64,000 bases of DNA from Arabidopsis thaliana (lineage: Eukaryota; Streptophyta; Magnoliopsida; Brassicales; Brassicaceae). Positions 12,810 to 29,053 of the stretch are shown piece after piece. Where the stretch lies: NCBI RefSeq assembly GCF_000001735.4, contig NC_003070.9, positions 18,399,971-18,463,970 of the forward strand. Direction: 5' to 3'. A program made the position numbers and the translations under genes. Each line of letters opens with the position of its first letter. Position 1 is the first letter of the stretch. The notes beneath the pieces were generated by a model, which had not been told where the DNA came from, did no database searches, and was given only the letters and a program-made list of their open reading frames with translations.

Positions 12810-13863
12810 TGAGTTGATGAGATTTTGTGGTGAGTTTTGAGGATAAGTATGGGGACTATGTATATAAGGAGATTTTAGAGCATAGAAATAGAGAAGACTA
12901 AGAAGCTTGTGAAGTCAATGGACATTGTCTTTTGGGTAGTGGGAGCTACAATAATTATTGATATTTTGGGTAGTAGACTATGTAAGTTTTTACATAGGTA
13001 TGTTTAGTTATTGATATCAAACTGAGATGTAATTTTTTTTTTGCTATATAAAAATTTCATAGTATGAGTATCTAAATTTATGAGTAGTATAACTTTGAAC
13101 TAGGGAATCATATGAAAGCTAGATAGTTGAAAGTTAAACTAGTCATAAACTTATAGTCATACTATGAACTTTTATGAGTAGTATGAATTTTAAAAATGAA
13201 ATGGAGAAAGGAATAATGAAATGTAGCATTTTGAGCTGTTTTTTATAGTAAAACATATTTCATAGTAAAATATATGAATTTAATCATCTTTGAGTTGTTT
13301 ATTGAGTCCAATAAGTACATTTACCTGGCCCAACCTTTACTTTTTATAGAGAAATACTTTAAAATAACATGAAAAAATTTATTATGGACAATTATAACAC
13401 AAACTTCACAAATTTCCAAAATTAGCATTAGTAATTTTACATAATAACTAATTTATTTTTATCTAAATATATAAAATTAATTATGATTTTAAATCACAAA
13501 TCGTGTGAATTATCAATCAAATGCTTATATTAGTCTTTTTAATATTAATTTCATGTTATTTTTGGAAGTTTGAAGATTGTGTGCTAAATTTGATAAGAAA
13601 ACTTATTTTTGTTATTTACGAGAGTTGTCTATTTTTTTGTTGCCGACAAAACCTCCTAATAAATAAATACTAATATATAATATAACATATTTAGAAAAGA
13701 GAATTGAACGGAGCAAAAGTTTATCAATAATGATTATCAGTGTGGAGTTTTTGGCCATTTACGGATGATTTACCTTTTTGTGAGAACGTTCATTAGAGAA
13801 CATCAGTGATTTTTCAAGGATAGTTGGGGATGGGTGTATTATTTTGTAACAACAAACAAGAAA

Positions 13864-14127
13864 GAGCATCTCTAATGGTGAAATATTCACCAAGTGTCTC
13901 TTATCAATATTATAATATTATTTAAATATAATTTTGTTATTTAACTAAATTTTAAGTGATAAATAAAAATGAACAAATCATATTAAGACATTATACTAAG
14001 ATATGTGGTATTTGGGATTTTAAATAAGATTTTATATACTTTAAAATAAGAACCATTCTTATTCTCTTGCCTTTTCTATTATTATTTTTGATTAATTAAT
14101 ATTAAAAACTCACCATTGAAGATGCTC
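13864..14127. mobile_element. MITE-like element with GAGCATC inverted ends
   Basis: A 264-bp AT-rich segment begins GAGCATCTCTAATGGTGA and ends with a near-perfect inverse, TCACCATTGAAGATGCTC. The terminal inverted repeats are about 18 bp with two mismatches. The flanking triplets are AAA and TAA, close to but not a perfect target duplication. No coding capacity. The end sequence resembles that of the larger element at 47441, which does have a TAA duplication, so a PIF/Harbinger-like origin is a reasonable guess. Confidence 0.65.
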
Positions 14128-16454
14128 TAAAACATAGTCAACTTGGTTTTAAAAAAAGAAACTAAAAAAAAAGATAAATGTTTATCTGTTGTTGCTTGTT
14201 GTTTGATACAACATGTCTCCTCTGATATGAGTTACTTTTAATATGCAGGAACAAGAGGATTGGTAGAACGTTATATGAAACAAGAGGTATGAATATTATA
14301 TTTTCACTTTTCTCACTCACTACTTTTCTCGTATTTCATTTATTGTTTTTTTTGTATGACTAGAAAGTCGGAATTCCAAATTAATAACATGGTTTTTTCA
14401 AATGATTTGACTATACCGTAAAGCAACTCAAGTTTCAACCATTTGTTCGAACTTGTTCTCAAAACTAGTTTCACCCCGAAAAATAATGGTTTGTAAAGAT
14501 ATGGGCAGAGAAAGAAAATTGAACTTGGAAAGAAATTGGATTAGACATCACTTAAAAATAGTAAATTTGTGCTAAAAGAAATTTACTGAAAACATTGCTT
14601 AACTTTCTTATTTACATAACATCCTAGCATTCTTCAACTAATGATAACTATCACTTTATAGAGAAAGAAAATAGACAACATTATCACAACATTGACATAA
14701 CCTCATAGGGTCACGGCTTCACTGCTTTCACGGCTTCAAATGGATTTTAAAGCCTTTGTAGTATTTTTTTTGCCAATCAGACTTTTTTCACTTTATTTTT
14801 TTTGGAAGTTTTTAAAGCTTTTTTTTTTCTTTTTCCTTTATTTTTCTTTTTGAAAGTCACGTAAATGAGGCTTTTAAAACAAATTAAAAGCTTTTCGTTT
14901 TCTTCTCTAAACATAATTAAAAGTTCTCTACAAATTACATATTTCTTTTTTCAAAACGTTTTTGATTAATAATTATTATCAAGTTACTAATTTTTTTTTA
15001 AGATCCATTTCACTAATAATAATTTTATTTTTTATCATCAACACTAATAAAGTTAGATGTCATTTCATTATCATTAATAAATTTGTTGATTTTATGATAA
15101 GTCAAAAAAATCATTCAAAACAGTTTTGAGAAAAAAATTTAGCCATAAGAATCATTCAAGATGAGTATTTTAATTATTAATGTGTTTGGATATTAAGTGT
15201 TTGGATATTAAGTGCATGAAACAATAAATATAAATAATGCAATGTTTGGTCTTTTAAAAATGAATGAATAATATATATTTTTAAAAATCAGTAATAAAGT
15301 TTTATTGTTACTAATAAAAAATAACAGTCACAGCTTCTACAACTTTGTTTTACCAATCTGATTTTAACAGCCAAAGTCTTTACAGCTAAATTCTTTGTAC
15401 CTCAAATTTTTAAAGTCAAACCTTCTAAAGCCAAAAATAACGGTCGTTACCAATCTGTTAAAAAAATTTACCTTCTGAATTAGCATAAACTGATTTCGGT
15501 ATACCATGTTTCAATTTCTTCTGACTGAAAATAGAAGAGATGATATTGTTATTACACATTTCACGCTGAAGAGATACTAAAAACAGTTAGAAAGGCAAAA
15601 AGAGTTATGTTCGATCGACTAATTTTAAATTATGCAAGATTGGGCCCAATACAGGCTAGAATTTCGGTCCATAATTTTCCAAGACATCAAGAAACTGGTT
15701 CACAAGATTTGTTGGCCCATTTTTAATTATCTACTATCTTTAGCCTCTATTATCCTTGACTGAGGTATGAAGTTGCAACATAACGATTTCGAAACTTCTT
15801 AAAACTTTTCTCATAACGCAAGCTAGAAAAGGTTTTTTAAAAAGTCCCCCATGTTTTTAGTTTCATGCATTACATCACATATTCACATGTATGTGGAGAG
15901 ATAGATAACCAAATTGTTAGATAACTGCATGTTATTTAAAATTTTATGTGTTCTTTTAGAAAAAGAGCACCATTTTATATTTTTTGCAAATTAATCAAAA
16001 ACTTTACAACTTCTTAGCTATTTTCATAAATTTGCATGGTCATTCAATGGTATTTACTAATAATAATTAAATATGTCTGAACGAACATATTTTTTTTTGA
16101 CAGTTACTACAGCTATTTCATATTTTATCCTTTTTATACAAAAATCACTTCACTTTCTAATTTACCTTGCAGAAAATTTACTACAGTACATACTAATAAT
16201 TTTAACAAATTTTCTTAAATAAAACATCACTACACTTACACTGATTCTTGTTTTTCTAATCTCATTAGTAATTACTCCTCATTAGTCTGAATACGGTTAT
16301 ATATTTTTGAGCACAAATACTTTTGCCCAATAAAATAAAATAAAATGGTAAGATATTTCCCAACGCATATTTTATACAAGTGTGTGACCCACAACAAGAC
16401 ACACTACAGTGTAAATCCAACGGCTGAGATTTCTCAAATTACCATCAAAGCTTT

Positions 16455-16484
16455 TAGGGTTTGGTGAAACCTTCCATATATAAA
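16455..16484 (+). promoter_or_regulatory. PAB8 core promoter with telo-box and TATA box
   Basis: An inverted telo-box (TAGGGTTT, 16455-16462) sits about 15 bp before a TATA box (TATATAAA, 16477-16484). A CT-rich leader follows and the PAB8 ATG is at 16770. Telo-boxes are typical of plant translation-machinery promoters, which fits a poly(A)-binding protein gene. The transcription start is expected about 30 bp after the TATA box. Confidence 0.65.
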
Positions 16485-16748
16485 CACTGAAACCTCCAAG
16501 TTGTCTTTCCTCTTTGCAGTTTTTTTTCATTTGAGCTTCTCTCTGATAAGGTCACTTCCTCTGACCCTTTTATCTAAGCTCAACGCTGCAACTCTCGCCG
16601 TCGGTTACTTCCCCATTTTCCTTCCTTCTTCCGATTCAAAGACTCAATTTTTATTCTCCGGCGTTGAGGATTCATCTCCTAAAAATCTCTGCTTTATCTT
16701 TTGATTTGAGCTGATTTGGAGAGGAGAAGAAGATAGATAGATAGGTAA

Positions 16749-19783
<3,035 letters not shown>

Positions 19784-20722
19784 GAGTTCTAAGTTATATC
19801 TGAAAGAGCTCAGTTTATATACACTGTAAAAGTGTTTATTTTGTTCTTTTGGAGAATCAGAAACAGAGTTGTTCTTGAAAGTTTTGGATTTTTGAGTTTT
19901 TGTTTTGGGCGAGAGTTTTAACATTTTCCTTCTGTGTTTTTGATTTTCTTAATACTTTGGGAAGTTTTGTATCGTTACTCTCACCTTTTTTTACCTACAC
20001 TGCTCATTTGATAGGGTATTGTTTGGCTTTTGTCTAGAGTTTCGACTTTTGGGTATAAAATTTGGTTTAAAAGCTTCGAATGATCAATGTAACAATAAGT
20101 TTACAGGGCTTTTCTAGGAAATTATTCTTGCTTCCGAAAACAGACTGGGAGAAATCAAACGGGCCTTGGAATAACCTTATCGACTTAGTTACTGAATTGG
20201 CCTTGGCCTGACCATAACAACCTATATCTCATCACGAAACTTGGCCTTTGCTTGGTAAAGTTTAAGCTCTTGGTTTTGATGAGATAAGGTCTCTAGCCGA
20301 AAGTGTTACATAATTCATAAGACCCATGCATGTAGTAATATTTGCATTCACATACTTGACAATTGACATACTCGAGTTTTGTTCCATATTCTTCATCGTG
20401 TTCTTTGATGGCTGTTTCTATGAGAATTTGAGCAGCTCTTCATTGCTCTGTTTATCATCTATAGATGGTTTCCAGTCAAAGTTAACAACAGATAACACGT
20501 AGTTAAAACTATCCTAGTTCACATCAAAACCCTCGCTATCTTCAAATTGTTTGTAAAAAAGCTTTCGTTGTCTCCTACATTCAAGAAGACCAAACCTGGT
20601 GGCAGAGGATCAATCTCCTTTGCATCTTGGGAATCGTTGGAAACAGCCGTATAGTCGAAACTATTAACATCTCCTTTCCTCTATTGATTTGAATTGAGTT
20701 AGAATTGCAATTGTCTAACATA

Positions 20723-21446
20723 CACTAGAAATTCGATAAATTAATAAACTCTTTAAACTAATTAATTTTGCCAGTCCTAAATTGGACCAATATAAAAATT
20801 AACTAAAATCATAAAATATATATATATATATATATTTTTAAATCTCTATGTAAAAATATGGTCTCAATAATATCATAAATCTTAAGCATACATTCTAAAA
20901 TAATCTAATATAAAATAAGTCTAATGTTGTTTGTCTTTTCTAAAAGTTCGAATCTCGTTGAAGTTCATCTCTAATTTTCTTATTACATCAAAAACTCTTG
21001 GTGTTGTCTTCTCGATCTACATCCAAAAATTGTGAAAAATTGTAGATGCGATAATTGCTTCCTTACGTGTCACTATTTCCAAAAATTCTACATTATCGTC
21101 TTCAACTTCTTTACCAACATTACAAACAAAAGCTATAATTTCTTTTAAACTATAAACTTCTAAACATGCTTTATTTTCACCCGAATAATCGAGTAGGATA
21201 TTGATATCAATTCTATTTCGATAACCAAAATTGTTAATCATAACTTCAAATTCTTGAATGTGATTCTCAAAATCTAAAGAAAAATAATTTTTTTTTTAAC
21301 ATAATGAAATATGCAAACAACAAAGTATAAAAAAATTGAAGTAAAAAAAAAATTAAGAAATAATATAATATTATATTTTGCGTAAATATTTCTATAAATT
21401 AACAGATGAATTATTCCAACGTTATTAATTTATGGAGTTTTTACTG
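20723..21446 (-). mobile_element. Pogo/Lemi1-like DNA transposon remnant
   Basis: The right end, read inverted, is CAGTAAAAACTCCATAAATT, nearly the CAGTAAAACCTCTATAAATT ends I know from Emigrant/Lemi1 elements of Arabidopsis. The left end (CACTAGAAATTCGATAAATT) is a diverged inverse copy sharing ATAAATTAATA. TA dinucleotides flank both ends, the target duplication expected of the Tc1/mariner-pogo group. The element is 724 bp and carries a piece of transposase on the minus strand (see 21017-21241). It is an internally deleted, non-autonomous copy. Confidence 0.75.
21017..21241 (-). pseudogene. Transposase C-terminal fragment (pogo-like)
   Basis: A 74-codon frame inside the pogo-like element, open somewhat further upstream without an ATG. 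It contains LLDYSGENKAC, EIIAFVC and VTRKEAIIASTIFHNF, an acidic C-terminal composition typical of plant pogo transposases, where a Tyr-Pro-Gly-Glu-Asn-like segment precedes the last helix. The DNA-binding CENPB-type region and the DDD catalytic core are absent, so it cannot be active. The assignment rests on element context plus recalled resemblance. Confidence 0.5.
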
Positions 21447-24400
21447 TATATGATATCATCTTATTACTTATACGGGCCTAAATGCTTTTCATGTTATCCA
21501 TTTTAGCAGAAGAGCAGTTGAAGTCATGTATGGCAAAACAAAACCTTTGTATATATGAACTGATCGTCCCAATTAATATCATTATCATTTTGACATTCTG
21601 CTACCAGTATTTAGAAACGAGCAAATTTTTTTTTTCTTTTTTTTTTTCAAAGAAACAAGTAACGTTTAGAACAAAATTTTTTTCCCAAACTAATTATATG
21701 ATGCATATAGTTTTGTTCAAATATTTTAATGTTTTTGTACTATAGATTTATTTTTGGTAAATGGTAACATCAGTTGATAAATAAAAAGATAAATATTATT
21801 ACAAGTAAAAAACATTGTCTTCAAAATCTTAGAAGAAAACTGAGCAACAGTGGTTGTACAAATAAAAAAAATCAGCAAAATTGATGATGTTCCTTTTTTT
21901 TTCGTTAAGGTGTTATTTATTCTATTTTCTCTTAATATCTTTATACATAATATATGTATTTATAAAATAATATAAATAAATATTGTATCTTTATAAAATA
22001 CATACATGCATATTTCCTCAACATAAAAAGAACATGGAAGGCTCTAATGGAAAAAAGAAATGGGGAAATTACTTATAATAGCTTTTAATTTTTACAATTT
22101 AGCAAAACTTAATCTTCATGGATTTTTTCCCCATTTCCATTGCTAAAATCCAAAATTAGACTCAATTGTGGTGTGTGAATGATTGCCACGTTACCCAACT
22201 CTAAAATTCCCAGTTTTGTCTTATGTATGTAATAAAATATTAAAAATCCAGTCTTTCATTAGGTAAGGAATAAGTTCAAAAACTCGTAATTGAATATGAA
22301 CGGATTCAGACAATTTAATTTAATTTTAAAAGTTTGTTTTTACGAGAAAAAGAAAGAAGAAAGAGACACTTCAAATCTCTGGCGATCAATGATTACATGC
22401 ACTGAAAACCATAAAGATAACGCTCACTTTTACCACCCTATACTTATTAGACAGTTAAGATAATCACAAGTTAATTAAGGGTCATAATTACAACTTTTGT
22501 TCTTTTTAAAATTGGAGTAACAACTTCTCTGATAAAGAACTTATATTGTTCAAACGAGAGATCACATAAAATATTAATTAGTAAAGATACTAAAATTTGT
22601 GTTACGTTGTAACGAATTTTAAAATTTGGAATATTCTTTGTTTTTAAATTATTCTTCATTTCAGATACAGAGTTCTTTTTATAAGATACATACATATTTC
22701 TTATTATAAGACACATACATATTTTCGAAAAGAAAAAAAAAGACATACAGATTTCATTGAATTTAAATGTTATATACAGATTTCAGTAAAAACCGTTTTT
22801 TCCGATGAAAATAAATATTAATAGGGTTAACAAAAAAATTAGTAATATATGCAATATATATTTTTTAAACGTTTTTTTGTAAAGAAACAATTCATATATA
22901 AAAGTTGAATAATACAACTGTTATTCTAATTGCCTAAACTGTTCAATATTCTTTTTTGTTTTTTACTGTGTTACATAAATGATTCGAACGTTGAGAACTA
23001 AATACGCTAGAGACAAATCAGGGTGTGGTGGCATAATACGAAAATCTTAATCAATTAGGTTCAATTTTGTTTATATGCGTAAGAAGTATTTGTACGTTAT
23101 TTTTTTTTTTCAAAATAGTTCTCTTGGACGTTAATACACTTAATTTTTGAGAGCTCTCATGAATTTCACAGTTAAGTGTATTATAGAGAGTAACAACGAA
23201 ATTTTTATAAAAAACAAAAAAAATTGTAGTACACTTTGACAAAGTTGATTAGCTTTCTAAAACAACAAACCTTCCATTACCAAGAGTAGTACTGTTGATA
23301 GATCGGTAGTAGACGGAATGGTTTGGTACTACAAATCATATCTTAACAAAAAGTTCAAATTACACTTATTCAACACTCGAATAATTAAATTACAGATATT
23401 AATTAGTTTGTTAAGTAAGAATTCTTACATGAATGTATCACTACAAAACTGAATAATATACATAAAAACTAGATTTACTCACGAGTATATCTTTAAACTA
23501 CATGATTTATAGTTACCCGTTCAACATGATTTTTAACGATGTTCAGATGTAGTATTATCACATTTTAAAAATCCTTTGAGACCTTTATATATATTTTAAG
23601 AAAATCATTTTGCATCTTGTAAAATTTGGTGAGAAAAATATGTTTTAATTATGAAAATTAATCATCAATTTTGTTTAAAAAGAGTCATTTTGAAAAATGA
23701 TATCAGGTCTAAATTTGTTGAATTCACAATGGTCTTAAAATTGAAATAACGAAGAAAAAAATTCATTAAAACATTTACAGGTTATTGGTGGAAATTTCAT
23801 GATGTTATATGAAAAGATATGAATTCATTTTAATCTAAGGTATAATAAAGAGTTTTGAAATTCACACAATAAATTCTTAAAAATAATATTAAATTTCAAA
23901 TCTTATTGATTATAAAACTTAGAAACTCACTTTAAATCCATAATTGAATAACACCCTATTAACTACGAATGGAAATATAATAATGCAGAAAGTTTGACAG
24001 AAGAAAATAACGAGTTTATCACGTTTTAGAGAATATTAGTACATTCTATAATTATGAAGTAGTACAATTTTATTTTGACTTATTATGGTTATATTTACTA
24101 TATAGTGAATTACTTACCTACCTATTTTCAATAATATACATTATATAAAGTTGAATTTTCATAGAAAGATAAGATCGCATTAAATTAGAGACTAATTATC
24201 TTAATTATTTACCTATTTAAAAGAGATATTTAAATGAAAATAGAGAAAACGCGTATGAATTTACGACCACTCGTTTAATTACTTATCAACAATGAAATTT
24301 TGGTCTTATAAACAATTCTTAAATATTATATTTAAGAAGAAAAAAATCCCCTAAGAACTTCATGAAAGAAAGAAAGAAAAGTAACCAAATACCCTTTTTG

Positions 24401-24515
24401 ATTTTGATGTCTTAGTAACGGCCTTGTCTTATGATTGTATTTTGGGGTTTTGCTGTGAGCTTACTTAGCTCTTTATAAATCTCTATCTTCTCCTATTTCT
24501 TTTTCACCATCTTTT

Positions 24516-24545
24516 CTTTCTCTCTCTCTCTCTCTTTATATAAGT
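24516..24545 (+). promoter_or_regulatory. CT-repeat tract and TATA-like box before ZOU
   Basis: A run of CT dinucleotides (24516-24535) leads into TTTATATAAG (24535-24544), about 45 bp before the start codon. TC-rich tracts near plant transcription starts are common. Because the TATA-like box is so close to the ATG, transcription may instead start further upstream, placing this tract in the leader. Confidence 0.45.
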
Positions 24546-24589
24546 CATTCATAAAATCACAATAAACACAACAAAGCAAAAAGGGTAAA

Positions 24590-26561
24590 ATGAGCATTCA
24601 ATTCAATATGACTAATGCTCAAGAGTTGGGGCAAGAGGGTTTTATGTGGGGCATATCCAATTCTGATGATTCCGGAGGTGGTTGCAAAAGAATCGAGAAA
24701 GAACCGCTTCCATCACATCCGTCTCATCCGTCGCCAGAGATCCAGACTACGACGGTTAAAAAGGGAAAAAAGAGAACGAAAAGAAATGATAAAAACCATG
24801 AAGAAGAATCACCTGATCATGAAATACATATATGGACCGAAAGAGAAAGGAGAAAGAAGATGAGGGACATGTTTTCTAAATTACATGCTTTGCTTCCCCA
24901 ACTTCCTCCTAAGGTATGATTCAATAATAAGAGTGTATGCTTTAATTGAAGGATTTTTTCTTATTTAGCATGAAATTCATATATTAATTACCATCGTTTT
25001 TAACCGGTAATTTATATGCGAAAATTGTGTGTTTATAACACGATTATCTGTATGAATTACCAATCATATAAAATTACAGATATGCATATACATATAACTA
25101 AAAAAAATCCAATTTCATCCTGAAAATAACATTTGCATTCAGAGAATGGTCTAGGCTTATCCAAATGCAAAAGAATGACTTATTTTTGGTGAAACGACAG
25201 GTTATAAACTCATCAATTTTATTTAGATCTGTAGATTTCTTCTTCTATTTTTTATACCGTCATTCTGTTTATTACCAATCAGAACAATTTTATAACATAG
25301 TTTTTATATATGTTAAGTTAGCATAAGATTCTCTTATGTTTCATTCTTTTGCCGATTGACATGTTTTAAGATATCATGCTTACGCTTGTTCCTTTTCAGG
25401 TTTTGTTTCACATCTTTGCGCTTTTAATTAATATAACTATGTCACTTAAATTTGGTGTGATTTGGCAAGGTCGCCATGCTTTCGATTTCTCTTTACTTGC
25501 TTGTCTTTCTCACATTTCTTCTTCCTCTTTTCATAATTTTTTCTTGTGGGTGTTATCAGTTATGTATATATTATAGTTAACTTAGTAAATTTTTATGAAA
25601 TGTATATTTGATAATTTTCTTATAGGATTATAGGATATAGATCTAATATAGATCTTAGCTAATACATCTAATTTATAAAAAAAACAGGAGTCCTATTTGA
25701 ATCCACCGATTACACATGGTAAAAAGGCTCCGGTTTTAAAGCACTACATATAATAAATAATATATGAACTGATATGTACATTTATGTGTCGGATTTCTTA
25801 CGTTATATAGAATCATATATTCTAATATTTTATGTATGATATGATCGACAGGCAGACAAATCAACAATTGTAGATGAAGCAGTGAGTTCAATCAAATCCC
25901 TTGAACAAACTTTGCAAAAACTTGAAATGCAAAAGCTTGAGAAGCTTCAGTATTCTTCTGCCTCAACAAACACAACTCCTACTACAACTTTTGCTTATGC
26001 TCCATCATCATCCTCTTCTCCAACAGCTCTCCTCACACCAATATCAAACCATCCCATAGACGCCACCGCAACAGATTCTTACCCTCGCGCAGCTTTCTTG
26101 GCCGATCAGGTATCTTCTTCCAGTGCCGCTGCTGCGAACCTGCCTTACCCTTGTAATGATCCGATCGTGAATTTCGATACTTGGTCCTCACGTAACGTGG
26201 TGCTGACTATCTGTGGGAATGAAGCTTTCTTCAATTTGTGTGTCCCTAAACACAAACCAGGGGTTTTCACTTCTGTTTGTTACTTGTTTGAGAAGTACAA
26301 CATGGAGGTTTTGTTTGCTAATGTCTCCTCTAATGTTTTCTGGAGCACCTACGTGATCCAAGCACAGGTATCTTATACATATAACCATTTTTATCATATG
26401 ATATGTGGTGACATCTATTATTTACCATGGTTCTTTTTTTTTATGTGATGAAACAGGTAAATCCGAGTTGTGAGAATCAGTTACTGGGAAATGGTCTTGG
26501 AGTTGTAGACGTTTTCAAGCAAGTTTCTCAAGAACTGGTGTTATATTTTTCATCTCTATAA
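24590..26561 (+). CDS. ZOU: ZHOUPI/RGE1 (bHLH95), endosperm bHLH factor
   Basis: Exons 24590-24913, 25852-26367 and 26457-26561 join to 314 residues. A second in-frame ATG at 24608 would give 308, the length I recall for this protein, so the real start may be there. The bHLH begins with [18 protein letters not shown] (about residues 82-99), carrying the Glu and Arg residues needed for E-box contact. The loop and second helix are split by the first intron (LPPK / [18 protein letters not shown]). A Ser/Thr-rich linker precedes a C-terminal ACT-like segment ([14 protein letters not shown]). The family member is known to act with ICE1 in endosperm to drive endosperm breakdown and embryo cuticle formation. 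Confidence 0.93.
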
Positions 26562-29053
26562 ATCATAACTGGCTGCTTCGGTTTGAGTTTTAAGTATTTT
26601 CAGGGTTTGTTTTCTTTGCGAAGTCCCAAGGCTTATGCAGAGAGATTAGCTTGGACTTTTCACTTTAAACCCCATCATCAGAAGGAAAGAAAGAAAAAAA
26701 AAGGAATAAGAGAAGATATATAGCTTCTTCGGACATTGTTTTTTTCGCAATTTTAATTTTATCTTCTTTATCAATGTATTGGCAAATGTTATCAAATGAG
26801 ATATTTAAGTTCACCATTTCTTTGAAGCTTAAGATGTTTTTCTTTTCTTTTCAACAAGGACTAGAACTCTATAAGCATTTATATTTTTACTCAAACAAAT
26901 ACCTATATCTAGTTTCTGGCTTCTCATTTTTCATTTTTGGGAGTGAACAAATATTTTTCCCAACACCTTATACTAAACTTTTTTTTTCTTATGCATGAAT
27001 AAATTTTCAATTAACTGAAACATGATTTTGAATTCAGTATATTGACGATAAGATCAGATTTATTAATATGAACGTAGTTCAAAACTAAAAACTTCATATG
27101 ATCTTTCAACTATATATTTGATGCTTTGTGTTATGATATATATTATCCATCCAATTTTTTTAATCTATCGACTTTTTTTTAATCATGTTCATGTTCATGT
27201 ACATTTATGTTTGTTTTTTCTATTACTAGCTAGACTCATCATTTTAGGAGAAAATAAATCTATGAGCAGTTTACAAATCAGAAGTTAAGTGATCAAAGTA
27301 GAGTTTATTGTCAGTCCTACATGGGATTCGTTTCGAAATGGGCCAATAAAAACCATCAATTTGGAGGCACGTAAAACATTTTCATCAATGGTTTTTGTCC
27401 ATTAAAAGGGAAAAAACAAAAACAAAAACAAAAAGAGAGATAATCAATTCTCATTTGATAAACTCTAAAGAGACTCTTGAGACACTTGTCTTTTTAGTGG
27501 TTCAATTTTCATTTTAAATTAAATTTTAATTATATAACTAAATTATATTAAAATTATTGATATTATATTGATGAGATATTATTTTAAGTTTTTCAACCGA
27601 TAGAGATGTTATAAAGATGTCGCTTTTGAAGTGTAAGAAAAAAAAAACATAACACTAACCAATATACTTACTGTCAATTAGTTTTTGAGTATGGAAAATT
27701 TGTTATACTGTTAGACCCAAGTTTAAACAATTACTAAACGCTAGAGCAAATGAAGATCTAACTAATCCAATATTGGATCATCCAATTCTAATCCAATATC
27801 TTTCTTTTCATACTCTTCATCCGTTTTAGCCTTGATATTTATCATCAAACTTCTTGATGAGGATATTTTAATTGAAGACCAGAATTCAATATATAAAAAG
27901 GGAAACAAAGAAACCACTAGAAGATGATGAATTTTCAGCTAGAAACGTTATCCACTTCTGGTACATTTCCATTATTACATAAATATATATCTTTTAGTTT
28001 AGAAAATAAACAAGCCAAAAAATCAGGAAAAAAAAAAGAAGCTCAGATGCGCACTAACTCGTCAATATTTCAGACGATGGTGATGAACCCAAATCCATCA
28101 TTTAAGCGCAAGTTTCCTCACAGCCTCGCGTCCCCCGTGTCGAACCCGGCTTTCAATGGGGATCAATTGTCACGGTAACCACCAGACGACTAATTGTTTT
28201 TGTTGTAAGTTGAAGGATGTTTAATTTGTTAAACGCAACTCATATATGAATGGACTTGGGCTTCGCAACAAACATCAAGCCCATGATCAAACTGAAAATC
28301 ATAAATCAACATTTTTTTTTTTTTTTTTTGGGCAAATATCATAAATCAACATCTATGTTTTGGAAATCATAATGAAAGCAAACTACTGTACCTGATGTTA
28401 AAGAAAAAATATGGAATGAATTTTTTTATTAAAAAAAAAAGAAAAAATGGCTACCTAACCATTTCAATACATACCTTAAGTGTGCATCAATGAATAAATA
28501 ATATGTGCATACCTACCAGCTGATATGTATTTTATTTACAAATTCAACTCCTTCAAAAACTAAGAAACAAAACAATGATTGTAGAAAAACTTACATCTAT
28601 TTTCAACCCAAATACACAAGAAAATTACACGGAACTAAGCATACTCACAAACAAAAATAACAAATTTGATTACTGATATTTGTAATCTTATCGGTTTTTG
28701 TCTAGCTTTCGGTCGCGTAGAGTCTTTTTCTGATAACATACATATTAGAATGGAGTATTTGATGTCAGTAGTTTTTTTTTTTTTTTTTGGGTCAATAGCT
28801 AAGAAGTAAGAACCCTAGTTTGAATCTCACTTAGAAGAGATTTAGGCAAACTTTAGTTCTGGACAAATATATGTTCAAGTTCTTTTACCCCAAATTTTCT
28901 CGAAAATTAGATCAAAGAAAGGCTCACAAACAATTACGAAGAAAAAGACTCATGAATTTTTGTTGTTTTAAAAATTAATTACACAATTAAGACTACTCTA
29001 AATTTTCTAAGAAAGAATAAATAACTTGTTAAACCAAAAAAAAAAAAAAAAAC
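26562..29053. other. Intergenic between ZOU and PUB26
   Basis: A 2.5 kb spacer between convergent genes. An 84-codon frame (27924-28178, start MMNFQLETLSTSG) follows a TATATAAA box at about 27891 by roughly 30 bp, but its protein resembles nothing I know. A tiny poly(T) insertion with a 15-bp duplication lies at 28298-28352, and a second poly(T)GGG patch at about 28771-28791 precedes a tRNA-like word (AGTTTGAATCTC). No other structure is recognisable. Confidence 0.45.
28298..28352 (-). mobile_element. Minimal poly(T) insertion with 15-bp target duplication
   Basis: The word ATCATAAATCAACAT occurs at 28298-28312 and again at 28338-28352. Between them lie a homopolymer T run and GGGCAAAT, 25 bases in all. 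Read on the minus strand this is ATTTGCCC followed by poly(A), flanked by a perfect target duplication: the signature of a severely 5'-truncated retroposition event. The source element cannot be named from so little sequence. Confidence 0.6.

Larger units (their letters stand above)
19784..24589. other. Long AT-rich intergenic region with transposon debris
   Basis: This 4.8 kb spacer contains a pogo-like element (20723-21446) and otherwise low-complexity AT-rich DNA with no ORF above about 90 codons and no gene I can support. A perfect 12-bp inverted pair (TAATACACTTAA, 23132-23143, with its inverse at 23172-23183) forms a small hairpin. A possible Tourist-like remnant at about 23779-23957 has poorly defined ends. 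Confidence 0.5.

Noticed and set aside
14700..15470. hAT-like DNA transposon
   Set aside because: Repeated short words suggest subterminal repeats, but I could not find paired termini or an 8-bp duplication.
23779..23957. Tourist-like MITE
   Set aside because: The ends (GGTTATTGGTGGAAATTT against an inverse GGGTGTTATTCAATTATGG) pair only weakly and no three-base duplication is clear.
27924..28178. 84-codon ORF after a TATA-like box
   Set aside because: The promoter-like spacing is suggestive, but the protein matches nothing known and the composition is ordinary for the spacer.
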